Shown: positions 1-6,299 of the stretch, piece by piece
Numbering within the stretch: the first letter of the stretch is position 1
Layout: every line of letters begins with the position of its first letter
Assembly (NCBI GenBank): GCA_021199975.1
Contig: JAJQHF010000070.1
Span: 1 to 10,554 of the forward strand
Direction: 5' to 3'
DNA length: 10,554 nt
Source: Candidatus Gastranaerophilales bacterium
GTDB taxonomy: Bacteria > Cyanobacteriota > Vampirovibrionia > Gastranaerophilales > Gastranaerophilaceae
The notes under the pieces: generated by a model
The model's database searches: none
What the model saw: the letters and a program-made list of their open reading frames with translations, nothing else
What the model was told of the DNA's origin: nothing
Program-made: the position numbers and the translations under genes

Positions 1-9
1 TGTTATAAT
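1..9 (+). promoter_or_regulatory. Extended -10 promoter element for the tig-clpP-clpX operon
   Basis: The first nine bases read TG-T-TATAAT, a perfect extended -10 box (TG, one base, consensus hexamer). A -35 box would lie outside the window. Transcription would start near base 16, giving a leader of about 70 bases before the trigger factor ATG at 87. That leader holds an A/T-only inverted repeat (tttttc at 29-34 and gaaaaa at 39-44) and a ribosome binding site (AAGGTGA just before base 80). The call rests on sequence match and position only. Confidence 0.55.
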
Positions 10-86
10 TTAACAGAAGCAAGGTAGTTTTTCTATCGAAAAAAGGCATGTATAAGAAGTAATAAAATTAGAAAAGGTGATACAAA

Positions 87-1388
87 ATGGCAGTAACTAT
101 TGAAAAATTGGAAAACAATGAAATAAAATTAAACATAGAAGTTGAATCTTCAATTTCTTCATTTGAATATGATAAAGCATGTAAAAAACTTGCTCAACGT
201 GTAAATGTTCCAGGGTTTAGACAAGGCAAAGCACCTAAGAACATTTTAGAAAAATATGTAGGAATTGCGGCACTTCAAAGAGAAGTTTTAGATAGCGTTC
301 TGCCCACAATTTTTGAAAACACAATAGAAGAAAATAACTTTGATTTAGCTTCTGCGCCCAATGTAGAATCTTATGAATTTGCAGAAGATAAAACATTAAA
401 AGTAGTTGCTAAATTTGAATTAAAACCCGAAGTTAATTTAGAAGGATATAAAGGTATTGAAATTGAAGTTGAAGAATTTAAAAAAGCAGATGATGCTATT
501 GATAAAGAACTTCAAAATATAAGCGAAAGATATGCCGTATTAAATGATATTACAGACAGAAAATCTACAAATACCGATTTGGTTAATATAGACTTTGACG
601 GTTACGTTGACGGCGAAGAAATTAAAGGTGGAAGTGCAAAAAATTATTTATTGGATTTAGCTCATTCTAATTTTATTCCGGGATTTGCAGAACAATTAGT
701 TGAAAAAAATACGGGAGAAGAATTTAAAATTAACGTTAAATTCCCTGATGAATACCACGACGAAAAATTAAAAGGAAAAGATGCGGAATTTAATATTAAA
801 ATAAATTCAATAAAAGAAAAGGTTCTTCCTGAAATAAATGATGATTTGGCAAAAAGAGTAAATTCTAAATTTTCAACATTAGAAGCATTAAAAGAAGATA
901 TTCAGAAATATATTGACAGCGCTGAAAAAAATGAAAATGAAAGAAGAACAGCAGTTAAAATATTTGAAACCTTATTAGAAAAGACAAATATTAATATTCA
1001 AGAAACAATGATAAACCGTGAAATTCAGGCATTAATGGGAGAGTTTAAGCAAAGAGTTAATATGCAGGGCGGAAACTTTGATGAAATGCTTGAAAAAGAA
1101 GGACATCAAAAAATTTATGAACAATTAAAAGAAGAAGCAATTAAAAGAATAAAAACTTCATTAATAGTTGGTAAAATAGCTCAAAACGAAAAAATGTCAG
1201 TTACAACAGAAGATGTTCAAAGAAAAATTAACAATTTAGCAAGCGTTTACCGCACAACAACAGAAAATATTGTTAATGAGATACAGAAAAATGTAAATAT
1301 GCTTCATTCCATTAATCAGCAAATAATAACAGAAAAAGTAACAAAATTTCTTGTTGAAAATGCAAAAATAAATTATACTAAACAATAA
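87..1388 (+). CDS. tig: Trigger factor, ribosome-associated chaperone and peptidyl-prolyl isomerase
   Basis: Trigger factor docks at the ribosomal exit tunnel and shields newly made chains; its middle domain is an FKBP-type prolyl isomerase. The 433-residue length is normal for the family. Residues 43-50 carry the ribosome-binding signature GFRxGKxP (GFRQGKAP). Residues about 163-245 match the FKBP-like domain, including a FIPGF segment near 196-200 and the FPDEY turn near 219-223. The remainder is the helical, Glu/Lys-rich C-terminal chaperone domain, introduced by an LPEIND segment near 247-252. The ATG has a good upstream AAGGTGA site. clpP follows after 23 bases and then clpX, the classic order in which a chaperone is co-transcribed with a protease, also known from cyanobacteria. 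Confidence 0.97.
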   Translation: MAVTIEKLENNEIKLNIEVESSISSFEYDKACKKLAQRVNVPGFRQGKAPKNILEKYVGIAALQREVLDSVLPTIFENTIEENNFDLASAPNVESYEFAEDKTLKVVAKFELKPEVNLEGYKGIEIEVEEFKKADDAIDKELQNISERYAVLNDITDRKSTNTDLVNIDFDGYVDGEEIKGGSAKNYLLDLAHSNFIPGFAEQLVEKNTGEEFKINVKFPDEYHDEKLKGKDAEFNIKINSIKEKVLPEINDDLAKRVNSKFSTLEALKEDIQKYIDSAEKNENERRTAVKIFETLLEKTNINIQETMINREIQALMGEFKQRVNMQGGNFDEMLEKEGHQKIYEQLKEEAIKRIKTSLIVGKIAQNEKMSVTTEDVQRKINNLASVYRTTTENIVNEIQKNVNMLHSINQQIITEKVTKFLVENAKINYTKQ

Positions 1389-1411
1389 CAGGTTAGAAAG
1401 GGAAAAAAAAG

Positions 1412-2023
1412 ATGAGTTTTGTACCCGTAGTAATAGAACAATCAAGCAGAGGCGAAAGGTCATTTGATATTTTCTCAAGATTATTGAGAGAAAGAATAAT
1501 CTTTTTAGGTACTCCGATTGATGATATGGTAGCTAACTTAATAGTAGCTCAGTTATTATTGCTTGACAGCGAAAATCCGGAAAAGGATATAATGTTATAT
1601 ATTAATTCTCCCGGAGGAAGCGTAACGGCAGGATTTGCAATATATGATACAATGCAGCATATAAGAGCGGATGTATCTACAATATGTTTAGGACAAGCTG
1701 CTTCAATGGGTGCATTCCTTTTATCATCAGGAACTCCCGGAAAAAGAATGGCATTGCCGCATTCAAGAGTTTTAATCCACCAGCCTTTAGGCGGTGCACA
1801 AGGTCAGGCTACCGATATTGAAATTCAAGCTGCTGAAATTGTCAGAATTAAAAAATCATTAAATGAAATTTTGGCTAAAAATACAGGTCAATCAATTAAA
1901 AAAATTGAAAAAGATACTGACAGGGACTATATTATGACCCCCGAAGAAGCTTTGGAATACGGTATGATTGATAAAGTTGTAACGGCAAATACCCAGCCGA
2001 AACCAAATCAGGAGATATTATAA
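1412..2023 (+). CDS. clpP: ATP-dependent Clp protease proteolytic subunit
   Basis: ClpP is the serine peptidase that forms a double heptamer barrel and degrades proteins fed in by ClpX or another Clp ATPase. The 203-residue protein shows the full catalytic triad: Ser98 within GQAASMG, His123 within LIHQP and Asp172 within DTDRD. The oxyanion-loop segment NSPGGSV lies at 65-71. The N-terminus (VPVVIEQ, then GERSFDI) matches the axial-loop region of active ClpP, so this looks like a catalytic subunit rather than an inactive ClpR type. An AAAGGG stretch about 10 bases upstream can serve as ribosome binding site. The gene sits 23 bases after tig and abuts clpX with no gap, so it belongs to the same transcript. 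Confidence 0.97.
   Translation: MSFVPVVIEQSSRGERSFDIFSRLLRERIIFLGTPIDDMVANLIVAQLLLLDSENPEKDIMLYINSPGGSVTAGFAIYDTMQHIRADVSTICLGQAASMGAFLLSSGTPGKRMALPHSRVLIHQPLGGAQGQATDIEIQAAEIVRIKKSLNEILAKNTGQSIKKIEKDTDRDYIMTPEEALEYGMIDKVVTANTQPKPNQEIL
2010..2014 (+). promoter_or_regulatory. clpX ribosome binding site inside the end of clpP
   Basis: AGGAG lies nine bases before the clpX ATG and inside the last codons of clpP. Because the clpP TAA (2021-2023) is followed at once by the clpX ATG (2024), a ribosome finishing clpP is placed to restart on clpX. This fits translational coupling between peptidase and unfoldase; the coupling is inferred. Confidence 0.6.
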
Positions 2024-3361
2024 ATGGCAGTACATGATGACAGCCGCTTAAAATGTTCATTTTGCGGTAAAACGCAAGAGCAGGTTAAAAAACTTATCGC
2101 AGGACCTGATGTTTATATCTGTGATGAGTGTGTTGAGCTGTGTAATGAAATCTTAGATGAAGAATTTCTTGAAAATAAGGAAAAAACCGAAGATAAAGAA
2201 ACTAAAGAAGCTGATATTACAAAAATACCAAAGCCGCAGGAAATAAAAAAATATCTTGACGAATATATTATAGGTCAGGATGATGCAAAAAAAGTATTAT
2301 CCGTTGCAGTTTATAACCATTATAAAAGAATTGCTCACAATGCTTCAAATAATGAAAAACAGGTGGAAATTCAAAAGAGTAACATACTTTTAGTAGGTCC
2401 TACGGGAAGCGGTAAAACGTTATTGGCTCAAACTCTTGCAAAAATGCTTGATGTTCCCTTCGCTATTGCAGATGCTACAACACTTACGGAAGCAGGTTAT
2501 GTCGGAGATGATGTCGAAAATATTTTATTAAGACTTTATCAAAATGCTGATTTTGATGCTCAAAAAGCGGAAAGAGGCATTATTTACATTGATGAAATAG
2601 ATAAAATTTCAAGAAAATCAGAAAATACAAGTATTACAAGAGATGTATCCGGTGAAGGTGTACAACAGGCTCTTTTAAAAATGATTGAAGGAACTGTTGC
2701 GAATGTTCCCCCTCAAGGCGGAAGAAAACATCCTCATCAGGAATTTATCCAGATTAATACCGCAAATATCCTGTTTATTGTAGGCGGTGCTTTTGTAGGA
2801 CTTGATAAAATAGTTGAAAGACGGGCAGGTGACTCTGTTACTGTGGGATTTGGCGCAGGAACAGCTAAAACACAAGCAGAAAAAGAACTTGAAGCCGCTA
2901 AAATGTTAAAGAAACTACAGCCTGAGGATTTATTGAAATTCGGCTTAATTCCCGAGTTTATAGGCAGAGTTCCCGTTTATGCGGTTTTAGATCCATTAGA
3001 TGAAGCCGCATTGAAAAATATTTTAACCGAACCTAAAAATGCTCTGTTAAAACAGTATCAATGCTTGTTGAATATGGATGGAGTTGAATTAAACTTTGAA
3101 CCCGAAGCAGTTGATTTAATTGCGGCCGAAGCTATTAAAAGAAAAACGGGTGCAAGAGCTTTACGTTCAATAATTGAAGAAATTATGATAGATATTATGT
3201 ATGATATTCCATCAGACGAAAATATAAAAGAATTTACGGTTACTGCTGATATGATAAAGAGTAAAAAAGAAGAAACAGCAGAATTGATAAAGCTTCCTTC
3301 GAAAAACAGTAAAAATACTGAACAGGTTTCAAGATTAAAACCGGCAGAGGAAATAGCGTAA
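2024..3361 (+). CDS. clpX: ClpX, ATP-dependent unfoldase of the ClpXP protease
   Basis: ClpX is a hexameric AAA+ unfoldase that recognises tagged substrates and threads them into ClpP. The 445-residue protein starts with the C4 zinc-binding domain (Cys11, Cys14, Cys33, Cys36). The AAA+ core follows: Walker A GPTGSGKT at 125-132, pore-1 loop GYVG at 158-161, Walker B (IIYIDEID) at 186-193, an RKH loop at 234-236, the ClpP-docking tripeptide as VGF at 274-276 (IGF in E. coli), EFIGR at 311-315, and the sensor II region GARALR near 376-381. The linker between zinc domain and AAA+ core is very acidic and Lys/Glu-rich. It is the last gene of the tig operon; the next gene faces it only 31 bases downstream. 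Confidence 0.97.
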   Translation: MAVHDDSRLKCSFCGKTQEQVKKLIAGPDVYICDECVELCNEILDEEFLENKEKTEDKETKEADITKIPKPQEIKKYLDEYIIGQDDAKKVLSVAVYNHYKRIAHNASNNEKQVEIQKSNILLVGPTGSGKTLLAQTLAKMLDVPFAIADATTLTEAGYVGDDVENILLRLYQNADFDAQKAERGIIYIDEIDKISRKSENTSITRDVSGEGVQQALLKMIEGTVANVPPQGGRKHPHQEFIQINTANILFIVGGAFVGLDKIVERRAGDSVTVGFGAGTAKTQAEKELEAAKMLKKLQPEDLLKFGLIPEFIGRVPVYAVLDPLDEAALKNILTEPKNALLKQYQCLLNMDGVELNFEPEAVDLIAAEAIKRKTGARALRSIIEEIMIDIMYDIPSDENIKEFTVTADMIKSKKEETAELIKLPSKNSKNTEQVSRLKPAEEIA

Positions 3362-3392
3362 ACATTAAATATTATTGTTATACAAAGTATGA

Positions 3393-4862
3393 TTAAAGAT
3401 TATCAACATCTTTTTCATCACAATTAAGAACTTCATTTAAATGTTCAATTAATTCATCTGAATGGTGATGAACAGCATGTTCCGATTTATGATGAATATC
3501 GGCAATATGGTAGTGCATTGCCATTTCAACCTGAATTAATGCAATATTATAATCATAAAGGCTGTTTATATATTTATTTATTGCAAATATATAATCTTCA
3601 CGGGCTTTTTGCAAAGCTACGTAATTCAATTCATCTGATTTATAAAGTTTTTCAACTTCTTTTAAACTGTCAAAAGCTTGAGAAGATTGTATTTTTGCAA
3701 TATTGATTTCTTTTTCCGTTTTTTCAACATTGTTAAATGCACGTTTAAGCTCAAAAAACAAATCTTTTTTAAACAGTGCAATTTCATTATCCGCCAAATC
3801 CAATTGTGCATTTGCTTTATTTATATTATGTTTAAGCTCCATTATATTTAAATCGGAATTTAAACTTACACCGACCTGTAAACTATTATTAGAAGCAGGA
3901 ATAATTTTATTAAAACCGTAACCTACATTTCCGGTTAAATCAGGCATATAAGTTTTCTTAACATAAATGAGAGCTTGTTTCATTGCTTCTTTTGTTGCGG
4001 AAAGAACTTGTAAATCAGGACTGTTTTTATATGCAATATCAGCGGCTTTATCTTTTGAAAAAGGAAATTCTTTAGGTTTAAACTCCTTCTTATCATCTAT
4101 TTTATGTTCATAATTGAAATCATTATTATACGAAAAGGTAGATGTATCGGTTATGTTGTACTTTATATCGGAATCCAAATACATAGAATTATTCAAATCA
4201 ATTCTTGCATTGTCATATTCTTTTTGAGCCTCATATAAACGTACTTTAGCGCTGTTTAAATTTAAATCCGCAGTTATTAAATCAACTTTATGTTTAGATT
4301 TTGCCGCTTCCGTAAATTTTTGATTTATATCAATATCTGTTTGAGCGGCTTCTAAAAGAGCTTTGTATCTTAATACATTATAATATTTAGCTTTAACATC
4401 AAAAAGAGCGGAACATATACTGTCAACAAATTCATATTCCGCACCGATTTTATAAAATTCCTCCATTTTTATATAAGCCGTGGTTTTTCCGAAATTCCAT
4501 ATTAATTTATTTACACTTACTCCTACACTTGGCAATTCTCTGTAGTGTGAATCATAATAAATGCTGTCAGAGTTATTTTCATTATAAAACCCTATACCTG
4601 CACTGATAACGGGAAAATATTGTGATTTGGCAATCCCAAATTCACTTTTTGCGGCATCAAGATTATATTTTTGCCGTCTGATATTAGGGCTGTTTTTAAA
4701 AGCTGCCGCAACACAATTGGCAATTGTCAAATTACTGTTTTCAGTAATTTTAACAGGTTTAAACAAATCCTCTTCATATACTTCATCAATTGCATAAATT
4801 TTAATATCGGAAAATATAAAAAATATGAAAAATAAAAGAAGTGTAATTTTTCTTGTACTCAT
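3393..4862 (-). CDS. TolC-family outer-membrane efflux channel with a His-rich C-terminal tail
   Basis: TolC-type proteins are trimeric outer-membrane channels with a periplasmic helical tunnel, used by type I secretion systems and drug or metal efflux pumps. The 489-residue product begins with a signal peptide: basic start STRK, a hydrophobic stretch at about 6-18, likely cleavage near Ala24. Two repeated helical outer-membrane-efflux halves follow, roughly residues 45-235 and 270-450, rich in Ala, Asn, Leu and Tyr with typical patterns such as SPNIRRQKYNLDAAKSE and SPDLQVLSATKEAMKQAL. After the second half, residues 450-474 contain nine histidines, followed by an acidic end. Such a tail suggests metal binding, but no cognate adaptor or pump gene is adjacent, so the substrate is unknown. 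The gene converges on clpX and is divergent from the small protease-like gene. No Shine-Dalgarno site is visible before its ATG. Confidence 0.9.
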   Translation of the reverse strand: MSTRKITLLLFFIFFIFSDIKIYAIDEVYEEDLFKPVKITENSNLTIANCVAAAFKNSPNIRRQKYNLDAAKSEFGIAKSQYFPVISAGIGFYNENNSDSIYYDSHYRELPSVGVSVNKLIWNFGKTTAYIKMEEFYKIGAEYEFVDSICSALFDVKAKYYNVLRYKALLEAAQTDIDINQKFTEAAKSKHKVDLITADLNLNSAKVRLYEAQKEYDNARIDLNNSMYLDSDIKYNITDTSTFSYNNDFNYEHKIDDKKEFKPKEFPFSKDKAADIAYKNSPDLQVLSATKEAMKQALIYVKKTYMPDLTGNVGYGFNKIIPASNNSLQVGVSLNSDLNIMELKHNINKANAQLDLADNEIALFKKDLFFELKRAFNNVEKTEKEINIAKIQSSQAFDSLKEVEKLYKSDELNYVALQKAREDYIFAINKYINSLYDYNIALIQVEMAMHYHIADIHHKSEHAVHHHSDELIEHLNEVLNCDEKDVDNL

Positions 4863-4868
4863 AAACTA

Positions 4869-4874
4869 ATTATA
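4869..4874 (-). promoter_or_regulatory. Possible -10 box very close to the tolC-like gene start
   Basis: On the - strand a perfect TATAAT lies only six bases from the ATG at 4862. Transcription from it would begin at or next to the start codon, giving a leaderless mRNA, which fits the missing ribosome binding site. No good -35 hexamer is present at 16-18 bases, and a second, weaker TATTAT lies farther upstream (about 4884-4889), so the real promoter may be that one. Confidence 0.3.
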
Positions 4875-4938
4875 CATAGATGATAATATTTTATCCATTA
4901 GTTTGTTTAAGACATTTTAATTTTACTTGTTATCCTAA

Positions 4939-4967
4939 TTGTAAAAGCTGTAAATAAGAGTTATAAT
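4939..4967 (+). promoter_or_regulatory. Sigma-70-type promoter for the SprA-like protease gene
   Basis: TTGTAA (4939-4944) and a perfect TATAAT (4962-4967) are separated by exactly 17 bases. The expected start is near 4974, leaving a leader of about 43 bases with a CGGAG ribosome binding site (5004-5008) eight bases before the ATG. The divergent tolC-like gene starts about 75 bases to the left, so 4863-5016 is a shared intergenic control region. Confidence 0.55.
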
Positions 4968-5016
4968 AAATTTGTAAGGTCGGAGTATTTAATTTATTTA
5001 TTGCGGAGTTTATAAG

Positions 5017-5400
5017 ATGACAGGTGCTGTAAGTTTTAGCTCAAATCCTTTTCAAATGCAGAAAAAAGCTTTTATAAAGCAGCGTTATGATGAAATCTAT
5101 ACGCATGAGCAGGCTCATAAGAATGCAGCAGGAGCTTACGGCGGTTCTATTGTTATAGAAAAGGATAATAACGGCATACCGACGGGAGGACATGTTGATA
5201 TTGAAATGCCCGTTCTTAACACCTTAAATCCCGATGAAACCGTAAAACATGCAGATACGGTAATAAAAGCCGCAATGGCGCCAAATGACCCGTCTAAACA
5301 AGATTATAAAGTTGCGGCTGAAGCTAAAAGCATAAAATCAAATGCTTTGCAATGCAGAGATGAACCAAAATGCGGACAAAAACTTGATATCACAGTGTAA
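5017..5400 (+). CDS. Minimal SprA-related putative zinc metalloprotease (HEXXH)
   Basis: This 127-residue protein contains HEQAH at residues 30-34, the HEXXH zinc signature of gluzincin-type metallopeptidases. The context is that of the SprA-related family (a putative metalloprotease catalytic domain, as in PF12118, recalled from memory). An AAGAYGG segment follows the motif, then a TGGHVDIE segment at 56-63 where the family has a GGEVSID-like strand. An AAMAPNDPSKQDYKVA block at 85-100 corresponds to the family's AALAP-adPS-qD--VA block. There is no signal peptide or membrane segment, so it should be cytoplasmic as written. Only a short N-terminal extension (about 29 residues) precedes the motif, much less than in typical members. 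Two cysteines near the end (113 and 119) could form a small loop. Substrate and physiological role are unknown and activity is not shown. The gene has its own promoter and a CGGAG ribosome binding site. Confidence 0.75.
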   Translation: MTGAVSFSSNPFQMQKKAFIKQRYDEIYTHEQAHKNAAGAYGGSIVIEKDNNGIPTGGHVDIEMPVLNTLNPDETVKHADTVIKAAMAPNDPSKQDYKVAAEAKSIKSNALQCRDEPKCGQKLDITV

Positions 5401-5409
5401 TTTTATCTC

Positions 5410-5437
5410 TTGCCATTTTTTTTCTTTTATGTATAAT
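5410..5437 (+). promoter_or_regulatory. Promoter upstream of the structured leader of the SWIM/SNF2 gene
   Basis: TTGCCA (5410-5415) and a perfect TATAAT (5432-5437) are 16 bases apart, a near-consensus housekeeping promoter. The start would fall near 5444, about 178 bases before the ATG at 5622. The promoter begins ten bases after the stop of the protease-like gene, and no terminator hairpin is visible between them, so some read-through from upstream is possible. Confidence 0.6.
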
Positions 5438-5443
5438 AATCAT

Positions 5444-5621
5444 TGTAGGATAGCAGTTAATTATGAGGTATTACTGCTCATGGACTTAATGTTCACGGGG
5501 CGCAAAAAAATGTTTAGTGTGCGCAAAACGGCAGGATAGAGGAAATTGGGTTTCAATTTTCGGCTGAAAGTTATTAAGTCCATCGGTATTTCGCAGATAT
5601 AGGCAGACTGCAAGAGATTTC
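5444..5621 (+). ncRNA. Predicted structured leader RNA, class unknown (possible riboswitch or cis-regulatory element)
   Basis: The gene-free stretch from 5401 to 5621 is not plain AT-rich spacer. After the promoter there is a small hairpin (agcagt 5452-5457 with actgct 5473-5478). It is followed at once by a perfect 11-bp long-range stem (atggacttaat 5480-5490 with attaagtccat 5573-5583). Inside that stem lie two further hairpins: gcgca/tgcgc (5500-5504 with 5520-5524), and an 8-bp stem with one wobble pair (ggaaattg 5541-5548 with caattttc 5554-5561, loop ggttt). The layout is a three-way junction with G-rich and A-rich joining segments, ending about 38 bases before the ATG. The unpaired parts are more GC-rich than nearby spacers. 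It does not match the consensus of SAM, TPP, FMN, cobalamin, Mg, c-di-GMP-I, glycine or T-box leaders as I remember them, nor RNase P, SRP, tmRNA or 6S. Folding was done by eye. It could instead be a free-standing small RNA. Confidence 0.5.
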
Positions 5622-6188
5622 ATGACTGTTTGTAATTTCAATTTTAAGTATTTAAAAGATAATTCCACGCCCGGAAGCTGGAGGCGAGGTTATGAGTACC
5701 ACCAAAAAGAGCAGGTGGCTGAATTTGAGGTCGGCAAAACCGGTATAAAAGCTAAAGTAAAAGGAAATTTTAAATCTTTTTATGATGTTGAATTAAAATT
5801 CAAAAAAACAGGTGTAGAAACGTCTTGCTCATGCCCGTTAAAAGAAAAATGGTGTAAACACGCAATAGCTGTAGCTCTTCGAGCTATAGACGAACACGTT
5901 TATGATGACTTTCTTGAACGGCGTTTTAAAATTACTCCGGATTTCTCTGATACTCAAACAGAAATGAACGAAAATCCGCAAGGCGGGTATATATTTCATT
6001 TTAACCCGAAACGCAGACAGAATTTCTTTTCCATTCTTGTTATGGACAGAAATACAGGCAAAGTAATAAGGGATATTGAAGCAATATTAAAAGCATTTAT
6101 TGCTGCACAAAAAACGGAAGAAAATTTTGAATTAAACAATTCTCAAAAAGTTGAATTGGCTATTTTTCAATTATTAATGAAAAATTAA
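5622..6188 (+). CDS. SWIM zinc-finger protein: N-terminal part of a SNF2-family ATPase gene cut by a stop codon
   Basis: The product has 188 residues. The SWIM zinc-binding motif CxCx(n)CxH is complete: Cys69, Cys71, Cys78 and His80. It is preceded by the usual beta-rich lead-in with the WRRGYEYH segment at 20-27 (family: RG..Y) and AKVKGNFKSFYDV at 44-56. In bacteria this module is often the N-terminus of large SNF2-type ATPases and is thought to bind nucleic acid or protein. Here the frame ends at TAA 6186-6188, and the same frame continues directly into the rest of such a protein with no shift. The fragment is therefore best read as the first part of one interrupted gene of about 1058 codons. 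The ATG follows a weak AAGAG site and the structured leader. As a stand-alone protein it could still bind zinc and its partner. Confidence 0.75.
   Translation: MTVCNFNFKYLKDNSTPGSWRRGYEYHQKEQVAEFEVGKTGIKAKVKGNFKSFYDVELKFKKTGVETSCSCPLKEKWCKHAIAVALRAIDEHVYDDFLERRFKITPDFSDTQTEMNENPQGGYIFHFNPKRRQNFFSILVMDRNTGKVIRDIEAILKAFIAAQKTEENFELNNSQKVELAIFQLLMKN
6186..6188 (+). other. Single in-frame TAA interrupting the SWIM/SNF2 gene
   Basis: The frame that starts at 5622 and the frame ending at 8798 are identical modulo three. Between them lies only this TAA, followed by 37 sense codons before the first possible start (TTG at 6300). Those codons read on as conserved-looking protein (RLDKKAGWYDVPIAKFDGFF, then QLLAKADDVIDG), so they belong to the coding sequence. 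The stop could be a true nonsense mutation, a base-calling error or a decoded stop. The following base is A, not a known leaky context. Confidence 0.8.
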
Positions 6189-6299
6189 AGACTTGATAAA
6201 AAAGCCGGATGGTACGATGTTCCTATTGCAAAGTTTGACGGTTTTTTTCAGCTTCTTGCAAAAGCGGATGACGTTATAGACGGTAAATCAAAAAGCAAA

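Noticed and set aside
3362..3392. Bidirectional terminator between the convergent clpX and tolC-like genes
   Set aside because: Only a 4-bp atac/gtat inverted repeat with no G/C pairs beyond one per arm and no U-run; too weak to call.
4891..4939. TTATCCATT and TTATCCTAA, resembling DnaA boxes, in the tolC-protease intergenic region
   Set aside because: Each has only partial match to TTATCCACA, there are only two, and no AT-rich unwinding cluster or dnaN neighbour supports an origin.
5017..5400. Relation to the gliding-motility/type IX secretion SprA protein
   Set aside because: That SprA is a giant outer-membrane protein; the match here is to the short HEXXH block of the unrelated SprA-related protease family.
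5342..5539. A 65-codon + strand frame overlapping the end of the protease-like gene and the leader
   Set aside because: It starts inside a real gene in another frame, runs through the promoter and stems, and has no protein-like composition.
5486..5668. A 60-codon open frame on the - strand across the leader of the SNF2 gene
   Set aside because: It overlaps the paired leader segments and the SWIM gene start, shows no family pattern and has no ribosome site; the opposite strand explains the region better.
5867..5890. tagctc-ttc-gagcta hairpin inside the SWIM coding region
   Set aside because: It is short and explained by codons of the Ala-Val-Ala-Leu-Arg-Ala helix after the zinc motif; nothing suggests a regulatory role.
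6186..6188. An alternative genetic code in which TAA is sense
   Set aside because: tig, clpP, clpX, the protease-like gene and dnaA all end normally at TAA at the expected family length, so TAA is a stop here.
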